This document shows positions 28,533-37,564 of a stretch of DNA of 64,000 nt, one piece after another. Each line of letters opens with the position of its first letter. Position 1 is the first letter of the stretch. The translations under genes and the position numbers were made by a program. This DNA is from Chlorobium ferrooxidans DSM 13031 (lineage in GTDB: Bacteria; Bacteroidota; Chlorobiia; Chlorobiales; Chlorobiaceae): the NCBI RefSeq assembly GCF_000168715.1, contig NZ_AASE01000001.1, forward strand, positions 267,110-331,109. Direction: 5' to 3'. Below the pieces are notes generated by a model that was given only the letters and a program-made list of their open reading frames with translations, made no database searches and was not told the DNA's origin.

Positions 28533-28606
28533 GTTGTCAACTTTATTTTTTATGTTGTCAACATATCGGTATATTGTTGTCAACATGAAGAGCAAGAGTT
28601 GTCAAT
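28533..28606 (+). promoter_or_regulatory. Array of four GTTGTCAAC operator-like sites
   Basis: GTTGTCAAC occurs at 28533-28541, 28554-28562 and 28576-28584, with GTTGTCAAT at 28598-28606. Each is a near-palindrome (GTTG-T-CAAC). Start-to-start spacing is 21, 22 and 22 bases, about two helical turns, so bound proteins would lie on one face. The array ends 24 bases before the start of a winged-helix regulator gene, suggesting autoregulation. Confidence 0.65.
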
Positions 28607-28630
28607 TTCAGACAGAAGCCGGGCAATACA

Positions 28631-29647
28631 ATGAGAGAACGAACATCTGAAATAAGAGCTTACATGCTGAAGGCATGCAGGGACAGATCGCTCAATGTCG
28701 CCTCGGATGCTGCCAGAGAGTTCGGTATCTCAAGACAGGCTGCGCTGCGTCATCTGCATGCATTGGAAGAGGCCAGGCTTGTCAGGTCGGAGGGAACGAA
28801 GAATCTCAAGAGATCTTCACTTGCTGCCATTACAACGAACTCATGGCGATTCAAGCTGGAGGGACTAAGAGAGGATATTGTCTGGCAGGAGTATATAGCC
28901 CCCCTGATTGTCAATCTGCCTCAAAATGTCCGTGAGATGTGGCAATACGGTGCAACAGAGATGATCAATAACGCTATAGAACACTCCGGCGGCATTTGGC
29001 TTACCATCAACTTTTCAAGAAACGCTCTGGATACAGAACTGGCGATTATTGACGATGGCGAAGGCATCTTTCACCGCATACAGCGATTAACCGGCCTCTA
29101 TGATCCCCGTGAATCCATCCTCGAACTTGCAAAGGGAAAGATGACCACAGATCCACAGCACCATTCCGGTGAAGGCATTTTTTTTACATCCAGAGCATTC
29201 GACAGATTCGTTATCATTTCAGGAAACCTTTTCTTCTCACACCAGACAGAGAAAGACGATTGGCTGATTGAGAGTGACGCGGATATGCCAGGCTCAACCA
29301 TTCATCTCAGGCTGAGCAATTCCTGCCCTCGAACCATCAAGGAGATCTATGACGAATTTGCGGAGCCGGAGGAGTATGCATTCAATAAAACCCGGGTTCC
29401 GGTCAGGCTGGCCAGACATGAAGAGGAAAAGCTCGTCTCCAGATCGCAGGCAAAAAGGCTTGTTTCGCGGTTCGAGAAGTTCAAAACCGTAATCCTCGAC
29501 TTTGAAAAGGTGGATGAGATCGGGCAGGCATTTGCCGATGAGATTTTCAGGGTCTTTGCCTTAGCACATCCGGCAGTAACACTTATCCCCGTTAATGCAA
29601 CAGAAGAGGTGAACCAAATGATCAAAAGAGCGCTTGCCGTTAGATAA
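28631..29647 (+). CDS. Winged-helix / HATPase / STAS-like (DUF4325) regulator
   Basis: A 338-residue three-domain protein. Residues ~5-60 form a winged helix-turn-helix (NVASDAAREFGISRQAALRHLHALEEARLVRSEG). Residues ~85-240 form a GHKL ATPase domain with N-box EMINNAIEHS, G1 DDGEG and G2 HHSGEGIFFTSR. There is no phosphoacceptor-His domain, so it resembles an anti-sigma-type ATPase rather than a histidine kinase. Residues ~250-335 match the STAS-like DUF4325 (FKTVILDFEKVDEIGQAFADEIFRVFA). Its role is unknown; it likely couples nucleotide or partner binding to DNA binding. An operator-like array precedes it, and direct repeats flank it. Confidence 0.8.
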   Translation: MRERTSEIRAYMLKACRDRSLNVASDAAREFGISRQAALRHLHALEEARLVRSEGTKNLKRSSLAAITTNSWRFKLEGLREDIVWQEYIAPLIVNLPQNVREMWQYGATEMINNAIEHSGGIWLTINFSRNALDTELAIIDDGEGIFHRIQRLTGLYDPRESILELAKGKMTTDPQHHSGEGIFFTSRAFDRFVIISGNLFFSHQTEKDDWLIESDADMPGSTIHLRLSNSCPRTIKEIYDEFAEPEEYAFNKTRVPVRLARHEEEKLVSRSQAKRLVSRFEKFKTVILDFEKVDEIGQAFADEIFRVFALAHPAVTLIPVNATEEVNQMIKRALAVR

Positions 29648-29956
29648 CTCCATGAAGCAAGTCAAAAGCAGTCAGTACAGTATAAGTATTTCGACTCTGC
29701 CGGGGATAAAACAGTGAGTCACCGAAATGGCGGATCATGTTTGCATCTGTAAGCGGTGGGCCTGGGTACACACGAACTGATTCAGCTTGAATTTACCCGG
29801 AAATCATCGTTTTTCATATCCATTCTTTGTCACCCATTATTCCACCAACTTGGTGCTTAGGCTTTAAGCAAATGAAACCAGCCTATCAATCAATGATCAA
29901 TGAATAAGATTCGAAAAAATTTACTCTACACTATCTGGGACCAGTGAATGTTCGTC
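29648..29956. other. Intergenic region with direct repeat
   Basis: About 309 bases between two convergent genes. It contains the right copy of the flanking repeat (29777-29829). No gene or clear terminator was seen. Confidence 0.5.
29800..29829 (+). repeat. Direct repeat, right copy
   Basis: GAAATCATCG...TTTTCATATCCATTCTTTG, matching 28494-28523 at 28 of 30 positions. Here it directly follows the CTGATTCA...GAATTT motif (29777), whereas in the left copy the two parts are separated by about 180 bases. Confidence 0.7.
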
Positions 29957-31246
29957 CTATCTTTTAAAACTTTCGACATATCTTGTTAATACCCAGCCGG
30001 AACACGTATCTCCATTATCATATTGAACCATTACATGTGTCCAATTTTTTTCCTTCCCCAGAAACACAACAATCTGCCCCAACCGCAACAAGTCTAATGT
30101 CTCGGACTTGACGAGAGGGTCGTTTCTCAGGCGGACATTATTCCCTGAGATAAACCGGAGGTTTTCTGAAGGTAACCCATGTAGATATGGAGCAACTTCT
30201 TTCAAAGTCTGCACTTTGCTAGTCGTCGAACCTGATACCCCTTGGATAAGTTCATTGACAAAAGGAGTTAACAGATTAGCTGAAATGCTGTTTAGTTGAG
30301 GAAGTACTATTTGTAAAAACGCGAATAATAGTAACATTTTTAAGGCAGAAGGAATGCGTGAAAATAATTCTGAAAACGCAGAGCTATTATCCACTGAAAC
30401 CAAAGAGGCCAGGCCTGACTCAATCTCTTGAGTATCAAGCTCATGAAGGTTCGCATATCCGTCCAAAACCAATTCTTGATTAATTAAGCTAACTGCAACT
30501 GAGAAGTTTTGTGAGTTTGACAAAGTCATAAATGAAGAGCTTAGAATCTCTTGCATATGCGTGGATGACTTCATAGCTTCGGAAATCACACTACCCGCTC
30601 CAACCATATCCCGTATCGACTGAGAGGACTTCATAACTTCAGAAATCGCTCTACAGGCTCCGACCATATCCTGTAGAGACTGAGCGTGCTTCATAGCTGC
30701 GGAAATCGCACTACCCGATCCAGCCATATCCCGTATCGACTGAGAGGCCTTCATAGCTTCAGAAATCACACTATTCGATCCAAACATATCCTGTACCGAT
30801 TGAGAGGCTTTCATAGCTATGGAAAATGCACTATTCGATCCGTAGGTATCCTGTAGAGACTGAGCGTGCTTCATAGCTGCGGAAATCGCACTACTCGATC
30901 CGAACGAATCCTGTACCGACTGAGAGGCCTTCTTAGCTATGGAAAATGCACTATTCGATCCGTAGGTATCCTGTAGAGACTGAGCGTGCTTCATAGCTGC
31001 GGAAATCGCACTACTCGATCCGAACGAATCCTGTACCGACTGAGAGGCCTTCTTAGCTATGGAAAATGCACTATTCGATCCGTAGGTATCCTGTAGAGAC
31101 TGAGCGTGCTTCATAGCTGCGGAAATCGCACTACTCGATCCGAACGAATCCTGTACCGACTGAGCTCGCTTCATTAATTCGCTATTTAAGCTGGAGGCAT
31201 CCAATCCTTCATTGGCTGATTCTTGATCATCATTTTTCTTCGACAT
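29957..31246 (-). CDS. 20-residue-repeat membrane protein with SH3b domain, unrecognised family
   Basis: A 429-residue protein. After a short acidic N-terminus, residues 26-225 are ten tandem 20-residue repeats, plus a partial eleventh. The consensus is K-x-[AS]-Q-S-[VLI]-[QR]-D-x-x-G-[SA]-x-S-[AV]-[IF]-S-x-A-[MK] (for example KHAQSLQDTYGSNSAFSIAK). Each probably forms an amphipathic helix ended by Gly. A hydrophobic stretch near 300-325 (LKMLLLFAFLQIVLP) looks like one membrane span. The C-terminal ~70 residues form a bacterial SH3 domain (NNVRLRNDPLVKSETLDLLRLGQIVVFLGKEKNWTHVMV, GWVLTRYVESF). Repeats 1-6 are nearly identical in DNA. Function unknown. Confidence 0.75.
   Translation of the reverse strand: MSKKNDDQESANEGLDASSLNSELMKRAQSVQDSFGSSSAISAAMKHAQSLQDTYGSNSAFSIAKKASQSVQDSFGSSSAISAAMKHAQSLQDTYGSNSAFSIAKKASQSVQDSFGSSSAISAAMKHAQSLQDTYGSNSAFSIAMKASQSVQDMFGSNSVISEAMKASQSIRDMAGSGSAISAAMKHAQSLQDMVGACRAISEVMKSSQSIRDMVGAGSVISEAMKSSTHMQEILSSSFMTLSNSQNFSVAVSLINQELVLDGYANLHELDTQEIESGLASLVSVDNSSAFSELFSRIPSALKMLLLFAFLQIVLPQLNSISANLLTPFVNELIQGVSGSTTSKVQTLKEVAPYLHGLPSENLRFISGNNVRLRNDPLVKSETLDLLRLGQIVVFLGKEKNWTHVMVQYDNGDTCSGWVLTRYVESFKR
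30721..31186. repeat. Tandem 60/120-bp coding repeat
   Basis: Within the repeat-protein gene, the 60-base blocks at 30841, 30961 and 31081 are identical, as are those at 30901 and 31021, giving a 120-bp higher-order unit made of two 60-bp modules. Blocks outside this core are diverged. Confidence 0.9.
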
Positions 31247-31627
31247 ACCTGCTGTATGAATATTTTGGATTTAAAAAAATCTAACACGATAAGACTTATA
31301 TGCTTTTGCAAAAAAAGCTGACAACTTGAAAATCACATCAACAGGGCTTTTTACTCTATGGCCCCCGTCTTCGAATATTATTCTCTGTCTCAGTGCCTGT
31401 GCGTTTAGCACTATCCCGGAAATACTTCTGTTAATGTAACTAACAGCCTGAGGTTATCAAAAATATACACCATCACTGCTGGGTAAAATGGAGGAAGTGG
31501 GGTGCCGGATAAATCGGGAAAAAGATGTAAGTTTCAGCCAATTCGGTTTCGCACTCAAAACTACGACCACGATTTTGATGAATGAATTGGAGCAAGCAGG
31601 AGTTGTCTTCATGCGAGAGCAGACAGG
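31247..31627. other. Intergenic stretch without recognised gene
   Basis: AT-rich DNA upstream of the repeat-protein gene, probably holding its promoter on the minus strand. The plus-strand frame 31488-31769 runs into the MITE-like repeat and is not credible. Confidence 0.5.
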
Positions 31628-31777
31628 CACCTCTATTAATTGTCGTGAGCGTTTTTGTTTTAAAGCCCCGGAGGGGCGAAATATTGGTAGCGCAGTCCCG
31701 ATGCAGTCGGGACTGCGAGAGGATTTCGAGCACCGCCCAACGAAGCAATCGAATCGCGCAATAAATTAATAGTGGTG
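31628..31777 (+). repeat. MITE-like repeat, reference full-length copy
   Basis: A 150-bp element with terminal inverted repeats CACCTCTATTAATT (31628-31641) and AATTAATAGTGGTG (31764-31777), 13 of 14 paired. The interior has hairpin blocks GCCCCGGAGGGGC and GTCCCGATGCAGTCGGGAC. The right end GTGGTGA lies directly before the mnmA start and can act as its ribosome-binding sequence. Confidence 0.85.
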
Positions 31778-31781
31778 ACTT

Positions 31782-32867
31782 ATGGGCGAACAGAAGAAAG
31801 TTGTTGTCGGCATATCCGGTGGAGTGGACTCTGCCACAACCGCATGCCTGCTGAAAAAAGCGGGCTATGCGGTTACGGGGCTGAATATTCGGGTGCTTGA
31901 CTCCCTTGAGGATAGCCCATCGCTGCAGCCTTCGCCGCTCGTCATCAGCGACCATCCTGATTTTCAGATTCCGGTGCTGACGCTCAACCTCAGCCGGAAG
32001 TTCAGGGATGACGTGATCACCTACTTTCATAACGACTACCTCGGGGGCCACACACCGAACCCCTGCATGGTCTGCAACAAGAAGATCAAGTGGTTCGGAC
32101 TGTTTGAAGGGCTGAAACTGCTTGAAGCCGACTTTATCGCTACCGGCCACTTTGCCTCCACCTCATTCAGCGACGGGCGCTACCGGCTCTACAAGGGCGT
32201 TGACCCGGAAAAGGATCAGAGTTATTTTCTCTGGATGCTCTCGCAGAGCGACCTCGCTAAAACCCTCCTGCCGCTCGGCGAGATGGTTAAACCCGAGGTT
32301 CGCAGGCTAGCCCGTGAATTCGGTGTCAGGGCTGCGGAGAAAAAGGAGAGTCAGGAGATCTGCTTTGTCCCGCAGGACGACTACTGCAGCTATCTGGAGG
32401 GCGCTATCCCGGGCCTTGCCGAAAAGGTTTCAGGCGGTGAGATTGTTGACGAAGCGGGCACCGTCATCGGCAAACACCGGGGCTACCCCTTCTACACCAT
32501 CGGCCAACGGCGCGGTCTCGGCGTTGCTGCCAAGGTTCCGCTCTATGTCACCGAAATTGACCCGGAGCACAACCGTATCCATGTCGGCCAGAAGTCAGCG
32601 CTTGAAACACGAAAGCTTGTCGCTTCAGGGCTCAACTGGATCGGCATCGATGGAGTGAACGCGCCAGTCACTGCTCTGGGTAAAATCCGCTATCGGGATA
32701 AAGAGACCCCGTGCACCATTGAGCCGCTCGCAGACAATGAAGTGGCTGTTGCATTCGACGCACCAAAAAGCGGCGTTTCAACCGGTCAGGCCGCGGTCTT
32801 CTACCGGGAGAGCGAGGTACTCGGCGGAGGATTCATCACCAAAGTCATACACGATATAAATCAGTAA
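31782..32867 (+). CDS. mnmA: tRNA-specific 2-thiouridylase
   Basis: Thiolates the wobble uridine (s2U34) of tRNA-Lys, -Glu and -Gln. The 361-residue protein has the PP-loop VVVGISGGVDSATTA, the catalytic-Cys motif TPNPCMVCNKKIKW, FIATGHFA, KDQSYFLWML and the second catalytic Cys in KESQEICFVPQDDY, followed by TIGQRRGLGV and the beta-barrel C-terminus (RYRDKETPCTI, STGQAAVFY). The start follows a MITE-like repeat by four bases. Confidence 0.95.
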   Translation: MGEQKKVVVGISGGVDSATTACLLKKAGYAVTGLNIRVLDSLEDSPSLQPSPLVISDHPDFQIPVLTLNLSRKFRDDVITYFHNDYLGGHTPNPCMVCNKKIKWFGLFEGLKLLEADFIATGHFASTSFSDGRYRLYKGVDPEKDQSYFLWMLSQSDLAKTLLPLGEMVKPEVRRLAREFGVRAAEKKESQEICFVPQDDYCSYLEGAIPGLAEKVSGGEIVDEAGTVIGKHRGYPFYTIGQRRGLGVAAKVPLYVTEIDPEHNRIHVGQKSALETRKLVASGLNWIGIDGVNAPVTALGKIRYRDKETPCTIEPLADNEVAVAFDAPKSGVSTGQAAVFYRESEVLGGGFITKVIHDINQ

Positions 32868-32884
32868 AACGGCAATCTTATATT

Positions 32885-33544
32885 ATGCTTCAACGAAAAG
32901 AGCTCTCCCTCTCCTACATGGAACAGGCTCCGGAGACACCGGAAAATGCACCACTCGTTCTTATGCTGCATGGCTACGGCAGCAATGAAAAAGATCTGAT
33001 CCAGATCGCTCCCGCGCTTCCGCCAGAGTTCCGCTACATCAGTGCACGGGCGCCCCAGGTTATGGATTACGGCATGTACGGATGGTTTCCGCTTGAGTTC
33101 ACCCCAAACGGCATCATTGTCGACCATGCTGCTGCAGAGCGGGCCCTGCATCAACTGATCGGCTTCGTCAGAGAGCTGATCGAGGAGTACCGTCCGGCAG
33201 GAGAGCAGGTGTTTCTTATGGGATTCAGTCAGGGCACGGTAATGAGCTACCTGACCGCATTCAATGCACCTGAACTGCTGCACGGTGTGATTGCGCTCAG
33301 CGGTCAGCTCCCCGAAAAAAACATGCCGACCGAAAAAGCCTCTCCATTGCTCCGCAAGCTCCCCTTTCTCGTGATGCACGGACTCTTTGACGAAGTGCTG
33401 CCGATAGCCAAGGGGCGAGCCGCAAATGCATGGCTCGAAGAGCATGTGGATGAGTTGATCTATCGCGAGTATCCGATAGCACACCAGATTTCGGACAGTG
33501 GGATAGAACTGATCCGCTCATGGCTTTCAGCGCACCGTGATTAA
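32885..33544 (+). CDS. Carboxylesterase/phospholipase family hydrolase
   Basis: A 219-residue alpha/beta-hydrolase of the YpfH/predicted esterase type. It shows the LMLHGYGSNEKDLIQIAP oxyanion region, the nucleophile GFSQGTVMSY (Ser), Asp in MHGLFDEVLPI and His in YPIAHQIS. Substrates of this family are short acyl esters or lysophospholipids; the physiological one is unknown. It starts 17 bases after mnmA. Its last residues (HRD) and stop codon are encoded by the left end of a MITE-like repeat. Confidence 0.85.
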   Translation: MLQRKELSLSYMEQAPETPENAPLVLMLHGYGSNEKDLIQIAPALPPEFRYISARAPQVMDYGMYGWFPLEFTPNGIIVDHAAAERALHQLIGFVRELIEEYRPAGEQVFLMGFSQGTVMSYLTAFNAPELLHGVIALSGQLPEKNMPTEKASPLLRKLPFLVMHGLFDEVLPIAKGRAANAWLEEHVDELIYREYPIAHQISDSGIELIRSWLSAHRD

Positions 33545-33624
33545 TTTGTTCCGCAGTACGATGACTGCGCGGTCCCGACGGGTCGGGACTGTGCTACCAA
33601 CATGTCGCCCCTCCGGGGCTTGAT
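33533..33624 (-). repeat. MITE-like repeat forming the esterase stop codon
   Basis: CACCGTGATTAATTTGTTCC starts inside the esterase gene. The interior blocks GGTCCCGACGGGTCGGGAC and TCGCCCCTCCGGGGC follow. The opposite terminus is not preserved. Confidence 0.75.
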
Positions 33625-33753
33625 CAGAGAGTGCACCGGAACGTGAGTAAAATCTGTGCATTCGTCACTGCCGGAGCGAACAGATTTATAGAGTTAATCG
33701 TATATTGGCAACCTGTATCCTCTTTTTCAAAAAAACGCAGTCATGCATAAAGA

Positions 33754-36700
33754 ATGAAAGAAACTCTCTTTACCCTGCTCGAAAAGCGTATCCTTGTTCT
33801 CGATGGTGCAATGGGCACCATGATCCAGCGCCATAAATTACAGGAAGAGGACTACCGGGGCTCGCGGTTTGCAACCCACTCGCATCCGCTCATGGGAAAC
33901 AACGATATACTGGTTCTCACACGGCCCGACATCATCTATGCACTGCACTGCGACTTTCTTGAAGCAGGTTCAGACATTATAGAGACCAACACCTTCAATG
34001 CCAATCCGATCTCCCAGTCAGACTACAGTGCCGAACATCTGGTAAGGGAGCTGAATGTCGAAGCGGCTAAACTGGCAAGAAAAGCGGCGGATGAGTATAC
34101 CGCCAGAACACCCGATAAACCAAGATTTGTAGCCGGATCCATAGGGCCTACCAACAAAACCCTCTCGATGTCGCCGGATGTCAACAATCCGGGATACCGG
34201 GCTGTCAGCTTCGAGGAGGTGGTCGATAACTACACCCTCCAGCTCGAAGGGCTCATGGAGGTCGGCGTCGATATGCTGCTCGTTGAAACCGTCTTTGATA
34301 CCCTGAACTGCAAGGCGGCACTCTTTTCGATCGAAGAGTTCTTCAATCGCACCGGAGTGCGTATCCCGGTCATGGTCTCCGGAACCGTCGTGGATGCAAG
34401 CGGTCGTACCCTCTCCGGCCAGACCACCGAAGCCTTCTGGATCTCTATCGCCCACATGCCCGACCTGCTCTCCATCGGCCTGAACTGTGCCCTTGGTTCA
34501 AAGCAGATGCGCCCCTTTATCGAGTCAATCTCAGGCATTGCCGAAAGTCTGGTGAGCGTTTATCCGAATGCGGGTCTGCCCAACGAGTTCGGAGAGTATG
34601 ACGACTCACCGGAGTATATGGCCGCCCAGATCGCCGACTTTGCCACCTCAGGATTTGTCAATATTGTCGGAGGATGCTGCGGCACCACCCCCCAGCATAT
34701 CAAGGCGATTGCCGAAGCGGTCAAAGGGCTGACTCCGCGCCAGCGACCCGTAAAAAAGCATGAGCTGCAGCTCTCCGGTCTTGAACCGCTCTTTGTCAAC
34801 AGCACCACCGGCTTCATCAACGTCGGCGAACGCACCAATGTAACCGGCTCCAAAAAATTCGCACGCCTCATCAAGGAGGGCAACTACGACGAAGCGCTCT
34901 CGATTGCCCGCCAGCAGGTGGAGAGCGGCGCACAGGTGATTGACGTCAACGTTGATGAGGGAATGCTTGAGAGCGAAAAGGTGATGAAAGAGTTCCTCAA
35001 CCTGATCGCCTCCGAACCCGAAATCTCCCGTGTTCCGGTGATGATTGACAGTTCGAAATGGTCGGTTATAGAAAACGGCCTCCAGTGCGTTCAGGGCAAA
35101 AGCATCGTCAACTCCATCAGTCTCAAGGAGGGCGAGGAGCTTTTCAAAGAGAGAGCCCGCAAGGTACTGCAGTATGGCGCCGCAACTGTTGTGATGGCTT
35201 TTGATGAAAAGGGACAGGCGGACAGCCTGGAGCGTCGCAAGGAGATCTGCAAGCGGGCCTACGATATTCTGGTCAATGAAGTGGGCTTTCCGCCTGAAGA
35301 TATTATTTTCGACCCCAATGTGCTGACCGTTGCCACCGGTATCGAGGAGCACAACAACTACGCCGTTGACTTTATCGAGTCGGTCCGCTGGATCAAAGAG
35401 AACCTTCCCTTTGCAAAAGTTTCCGGAGGCATCAGCAACGTCTCCTTCTCTTTCCGGGGCAACGAACCGGTCAGGGAGGCGATGCATGCGGCATTCCTCT
35501 ACCACGCCATCAAAGCCGGGCTCAATATGGGCATCGTCAATGCCGGCCAGCTTGCCATCTATGAGGATATTGAACCGGAGCTGCTGCTGCGTGTTGAAGA
35601 TGTGCTGCTCAACCGCCGTGAGGATGCTACCGAACGGCTGGTGAGTTTTGCCGAAACCATCCAGGGTGGCGGCGAGAAAATTGAAGCAAAAGCAGCCGAG
35701 TGGCGGAATGCTCCCGTTGAAGAGCGGCTCCGCCATGCTCTGATCAAGGGCATTGTCGAGTTTATTGAAGAGGATACCGAAGAGGCCCGCCAGCTCTACC
35801 CGAGCCCGCTCCAGGTTATTGAAGGGCCACTGATGAACGGCATGAACGCCATCGGTGATCTCTTTGCCGAGGGCAAGATGTTCCTGCCGCAGGTGGTCAA
35901 AAGTGCCCGAGTCATGAAACGCTCGGTAGCCTGCCTCATCCCCTACATTGAAGAGGAGAAAGCCAAAAATAAGGACACCCGTGCCGCAGCAAAAATATTG
36001 CTTGCGACGGTCAAGGGTGACGTGCATGATATCGGCAAGAACATTGTAGCCGTTGTGCTCGCCTGCAACAACTACGAGGTCGTTGATATCGGTGTCATGA
36101 TGCCGTGCGAAAAGATCCTTGAAGCCGTGGAGCGTGAAAAAGCCGACCTGCTCGGGCTGAGCGGACTCATCACCCCGTCGCTTGACGAGATGGTGCATGT
36201 GGCTCGTGAAATGGAGCGGCTCGGCATGAAGATTCCTCTGCTCATCGGAGGTGCCACCACCTCAAGAATGCACACTGCGGTGAAAATTGCGCCGGTCTAC
36301 TCCGGAGCAGTCGTTCAGGTGCTTGATGCATCCCGGAGTGTTCCGGTAGTCAACAGCCTGCTCAATCCTGCACTCAGCCCGGATTACATCGCAAAACTGA
36401 AGGAGGAGCAGGCCGGACTGCGGGAGAGCCATGCTTCACGTTCATCGGCAAAAAGCTATATCCCGCTCTCCGCAGCCCGAAGCAACACCCCTTCGCTCAA
36501 GTGGGACAGTGCTTCCGTCTACAAACCGCTCAAACCGGGCATCACCCTGCTTGAAGATGTGACAGTTGAAGCGTTGCGCCCCTATATTGACTGGACTCCG
36601 TTTTTCATGGCGTGGGAGCTGCATGGCCGCTACCCGCAGATTCTTGGCGACGCGAAGTACGGGGTTGAGGCAACAAAACTCTTCAACGATGCTGAAACCC

Positions 36701-37440
36701 TGCTCGACAGAATAGCAGGCGAACAGATGCTCGGACTGAAAGGTGTTGCCGGTATCTTCCCAGCCAACAGCACAGGGGATGACATTGCGGTCTACAGTGA
36801 CGAAAGCCGCACAACCACTCTCGCAACCCTCCACACGCTCCGCCAGCAGGAGAAAAAAGCGGGCGGCGAACCAAACCTTGCGCTTGCCGATTTCGTCGCG
36901 CCCGTCAATTCAGGAGTGAAAGATTACATTGGCGGTTTTGCCGTTACCGCAGGTCTCGGAATTGAAAAAGCGCTCAAACAGTTCAGCCTGGAGCAGGACG
37001 ACTATCACAAAATCATGACACAGGCACTTGCCGACCGGCTGGCCGAGGCATTTGCCGAAATGCTGCACGAAAAGGTGCGCCGTGAACTCTGGGGTTATGC
37101 TCCCGATGAAGCGTTCAAGCCCGAAGAGCTCTCGGGAGAAAAATACCAGGGCATCCGCCCTGCTCCAGGATATCCCGCCTGCCCGGATCATACCGAAAAA
37201 GCAGAGCTCTTTACCCTTTTGAATGCTGAAGTGAGCACAGGAATCACCCTGACCGAAACCTTTGCCATGAATCCGGCAGCATCAGTCAGCGGACTCTACT
37301 TCGCTCACCCGGCGGCAAAGTACTTCATGCTCGGAAAAATCGGCAGGGATCAGGTTGAGGATTATGCCGGTCGAAAAGGGATGAGCATCGGTGAAGCTGA
37401 GAAATGGCTGGCGCCTGTGCTTGACTACGAACGCGACTAA
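33754..37440 (+). CDS. metH: Cobalamin-dependent methionine synthase
   Basis: Transfers methyl from methyltetrahydrofolate to homocysteine through cob(I)alamin. The 1228-residue length is full size, with four modules in order. The homocysteine domain runs ~1-325 ([14 protein letters not shown]; zinc Cys in LNCALGS and VGGCCGTTP). The pterin domain is ~345-610 ([26 protein letters not shown]). The cap and B12 domains are ~640-890, with the cobalt-binding His in [11 protein letters not shown] near residue 756. The SAM reactivation domain is ~910-1228 ([15 protein letters not shown]). The 210-base upstream gap contains the end of a repeat; no B12 riboswitch could be recognised. Confidence 0.97.
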   Translation: MKETLFTLLEKRILVLDGAMGTMIQRHKLQEEDYRGSRFATHSHPLMGNNDILVLTRPDIIYALHCDFLEAGSDIIETNTFNANPISQSDYSAEHLVRELNVEAAKLARKAADEYTARTPDKPRFVAGSIGPTNKTLSMSPDVNNPGYRAVSFEEVVDNYTLQLEGLMEVGVDMLLVETVFDTLNCKAALFSIEEFFNRTGVRIPVMVSGTVVDASGRTLSGQTTEAFWISIAHMPDLLSIGLNCALGSKQMRPFIESISGIAESLVSVYPNAGLPNEFGEYDDSPEYMAAQIADFATSGFVNIVGGCCGTTPQHIKAIAEAVKGLTPRQRPVKKHELQLSGLEPLFVNSTTGFINVGERTNVTGSKKFARLIKEGNYDEALSIARQQVESGAQVIDVNVDEGMLESEKVMKEFLNLIASEPEISRVPVMIDSSKWSVIENGLQCVQGKSIVNSISLKEGEELFKERARKVLQYGAATVVMAFDEKGQADSLERRKEICKRAYDILVNEVGFPPEDIIFDPNVLTVATGIEEHNNYAVDFIESVRWIKENLPFAKVSGGISNVSFSFRGNEPVREAMHAAFLYHAIKAGLNMGIVNAGQLAIYEDIEPELLLRVEDVLLNRREDATERLVSFAETIQGGGEKIEAKAAEWRNAPVEERLRHALIKGIVEFIEEDTEEARQLYPSPLQVIEGPLMNGMNAIGDLFAEGKMFLPQVVKSARVMKRSVACLIPYIEEEKAKNKDTRAAAKILLATVKGDVHDIGKNIVAVVLACNNYEVVDIGVMMPCEKILEAVEREKADLLGLSGLITPSLDEMVHVAREMERLGMKIPLLIGGATTSRMHTAVKIAPVYSGAVVQVLDASRSVPVVNSLLNPALSPDYIAKLKEEQAGLRESHASRSSAKSYIPLSAARSNTPSLKWDSASVYKPLKPGITLLEDVTVEALRPYIDWTPFFMAWELHGRYPQILGDAKYGVEATKLFNDAETLLDRIAGEQMLGLKGVAGIFPANSTGDDIAVYSDESRTTTLATLHTLRQQEKKAGGEPNLALADFVAPVNSGVKDYIGGFAVTAGLGIEKALKQFSLEQDDYHKIMTQALADRLAEAFAEMLHEKVRRELWGYAPDEAFKPEELSGEKYQGIRPAPGYPACPDHTEKAELFTLLNAEVSTGITLTETFAMNPAASVSGLYFAHPAAKYFMLGKIGRDQVEDYAGRKGMSIGEAEKWLAPVLDYERD

Positions 37441-37561
37441 ATTTTCAAGCCCCGTAGGGGCGAAATATTGGTAGCGCAGTCCCGATGCAGTCGGGACTGG
37501 GAGAGGATTTCGAGCACCGCCCAACGACGTAATCGAATCGCGGAACAAATTTATAGCGGTG
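37441..37561 (+). repeat. MITE-like repeat, nearly complete
   Basis: It starts right after the metH stop with AAGCCCCGTAGGGGCGAAAT, continues with the GTCCCGATGCAGTCGGGAC hairpin and ends AATTTATAGCGGTG at 37561. The left CACC end is missing. It fills the gap to the convergent HD gene and may help terminate transcription. Confidence 0.8.
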
Positions 37562-37564
37562 CGA

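Noticed and set aside
29957..31246. CRISPR array suggested by regular 60/120-base repeats
   Set aside because: The repeats are contiguous, in frame and coding, without unique spacers.
31488..31769. 93-residue plus frame
   Set aside because: Its second half is the MITE-like element read in frame (APEGRNIGSAVP).
31473..32150. 225-residue minus frame
   Set aside because: It is antisense to mnmA and the repeat.
33625..33753. Possible cobalamin riboswitch before metH
   Set aside because: A few bases resemble a B12 box (GTCACTGCCGG), but the conserved core and pairing could not be drawn.
34648..36198. 516-residue antisense frame inside metH
   Set aside because: Long open frames opposite high-GC genes are common. 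metH is fully conserved on the plus strand.
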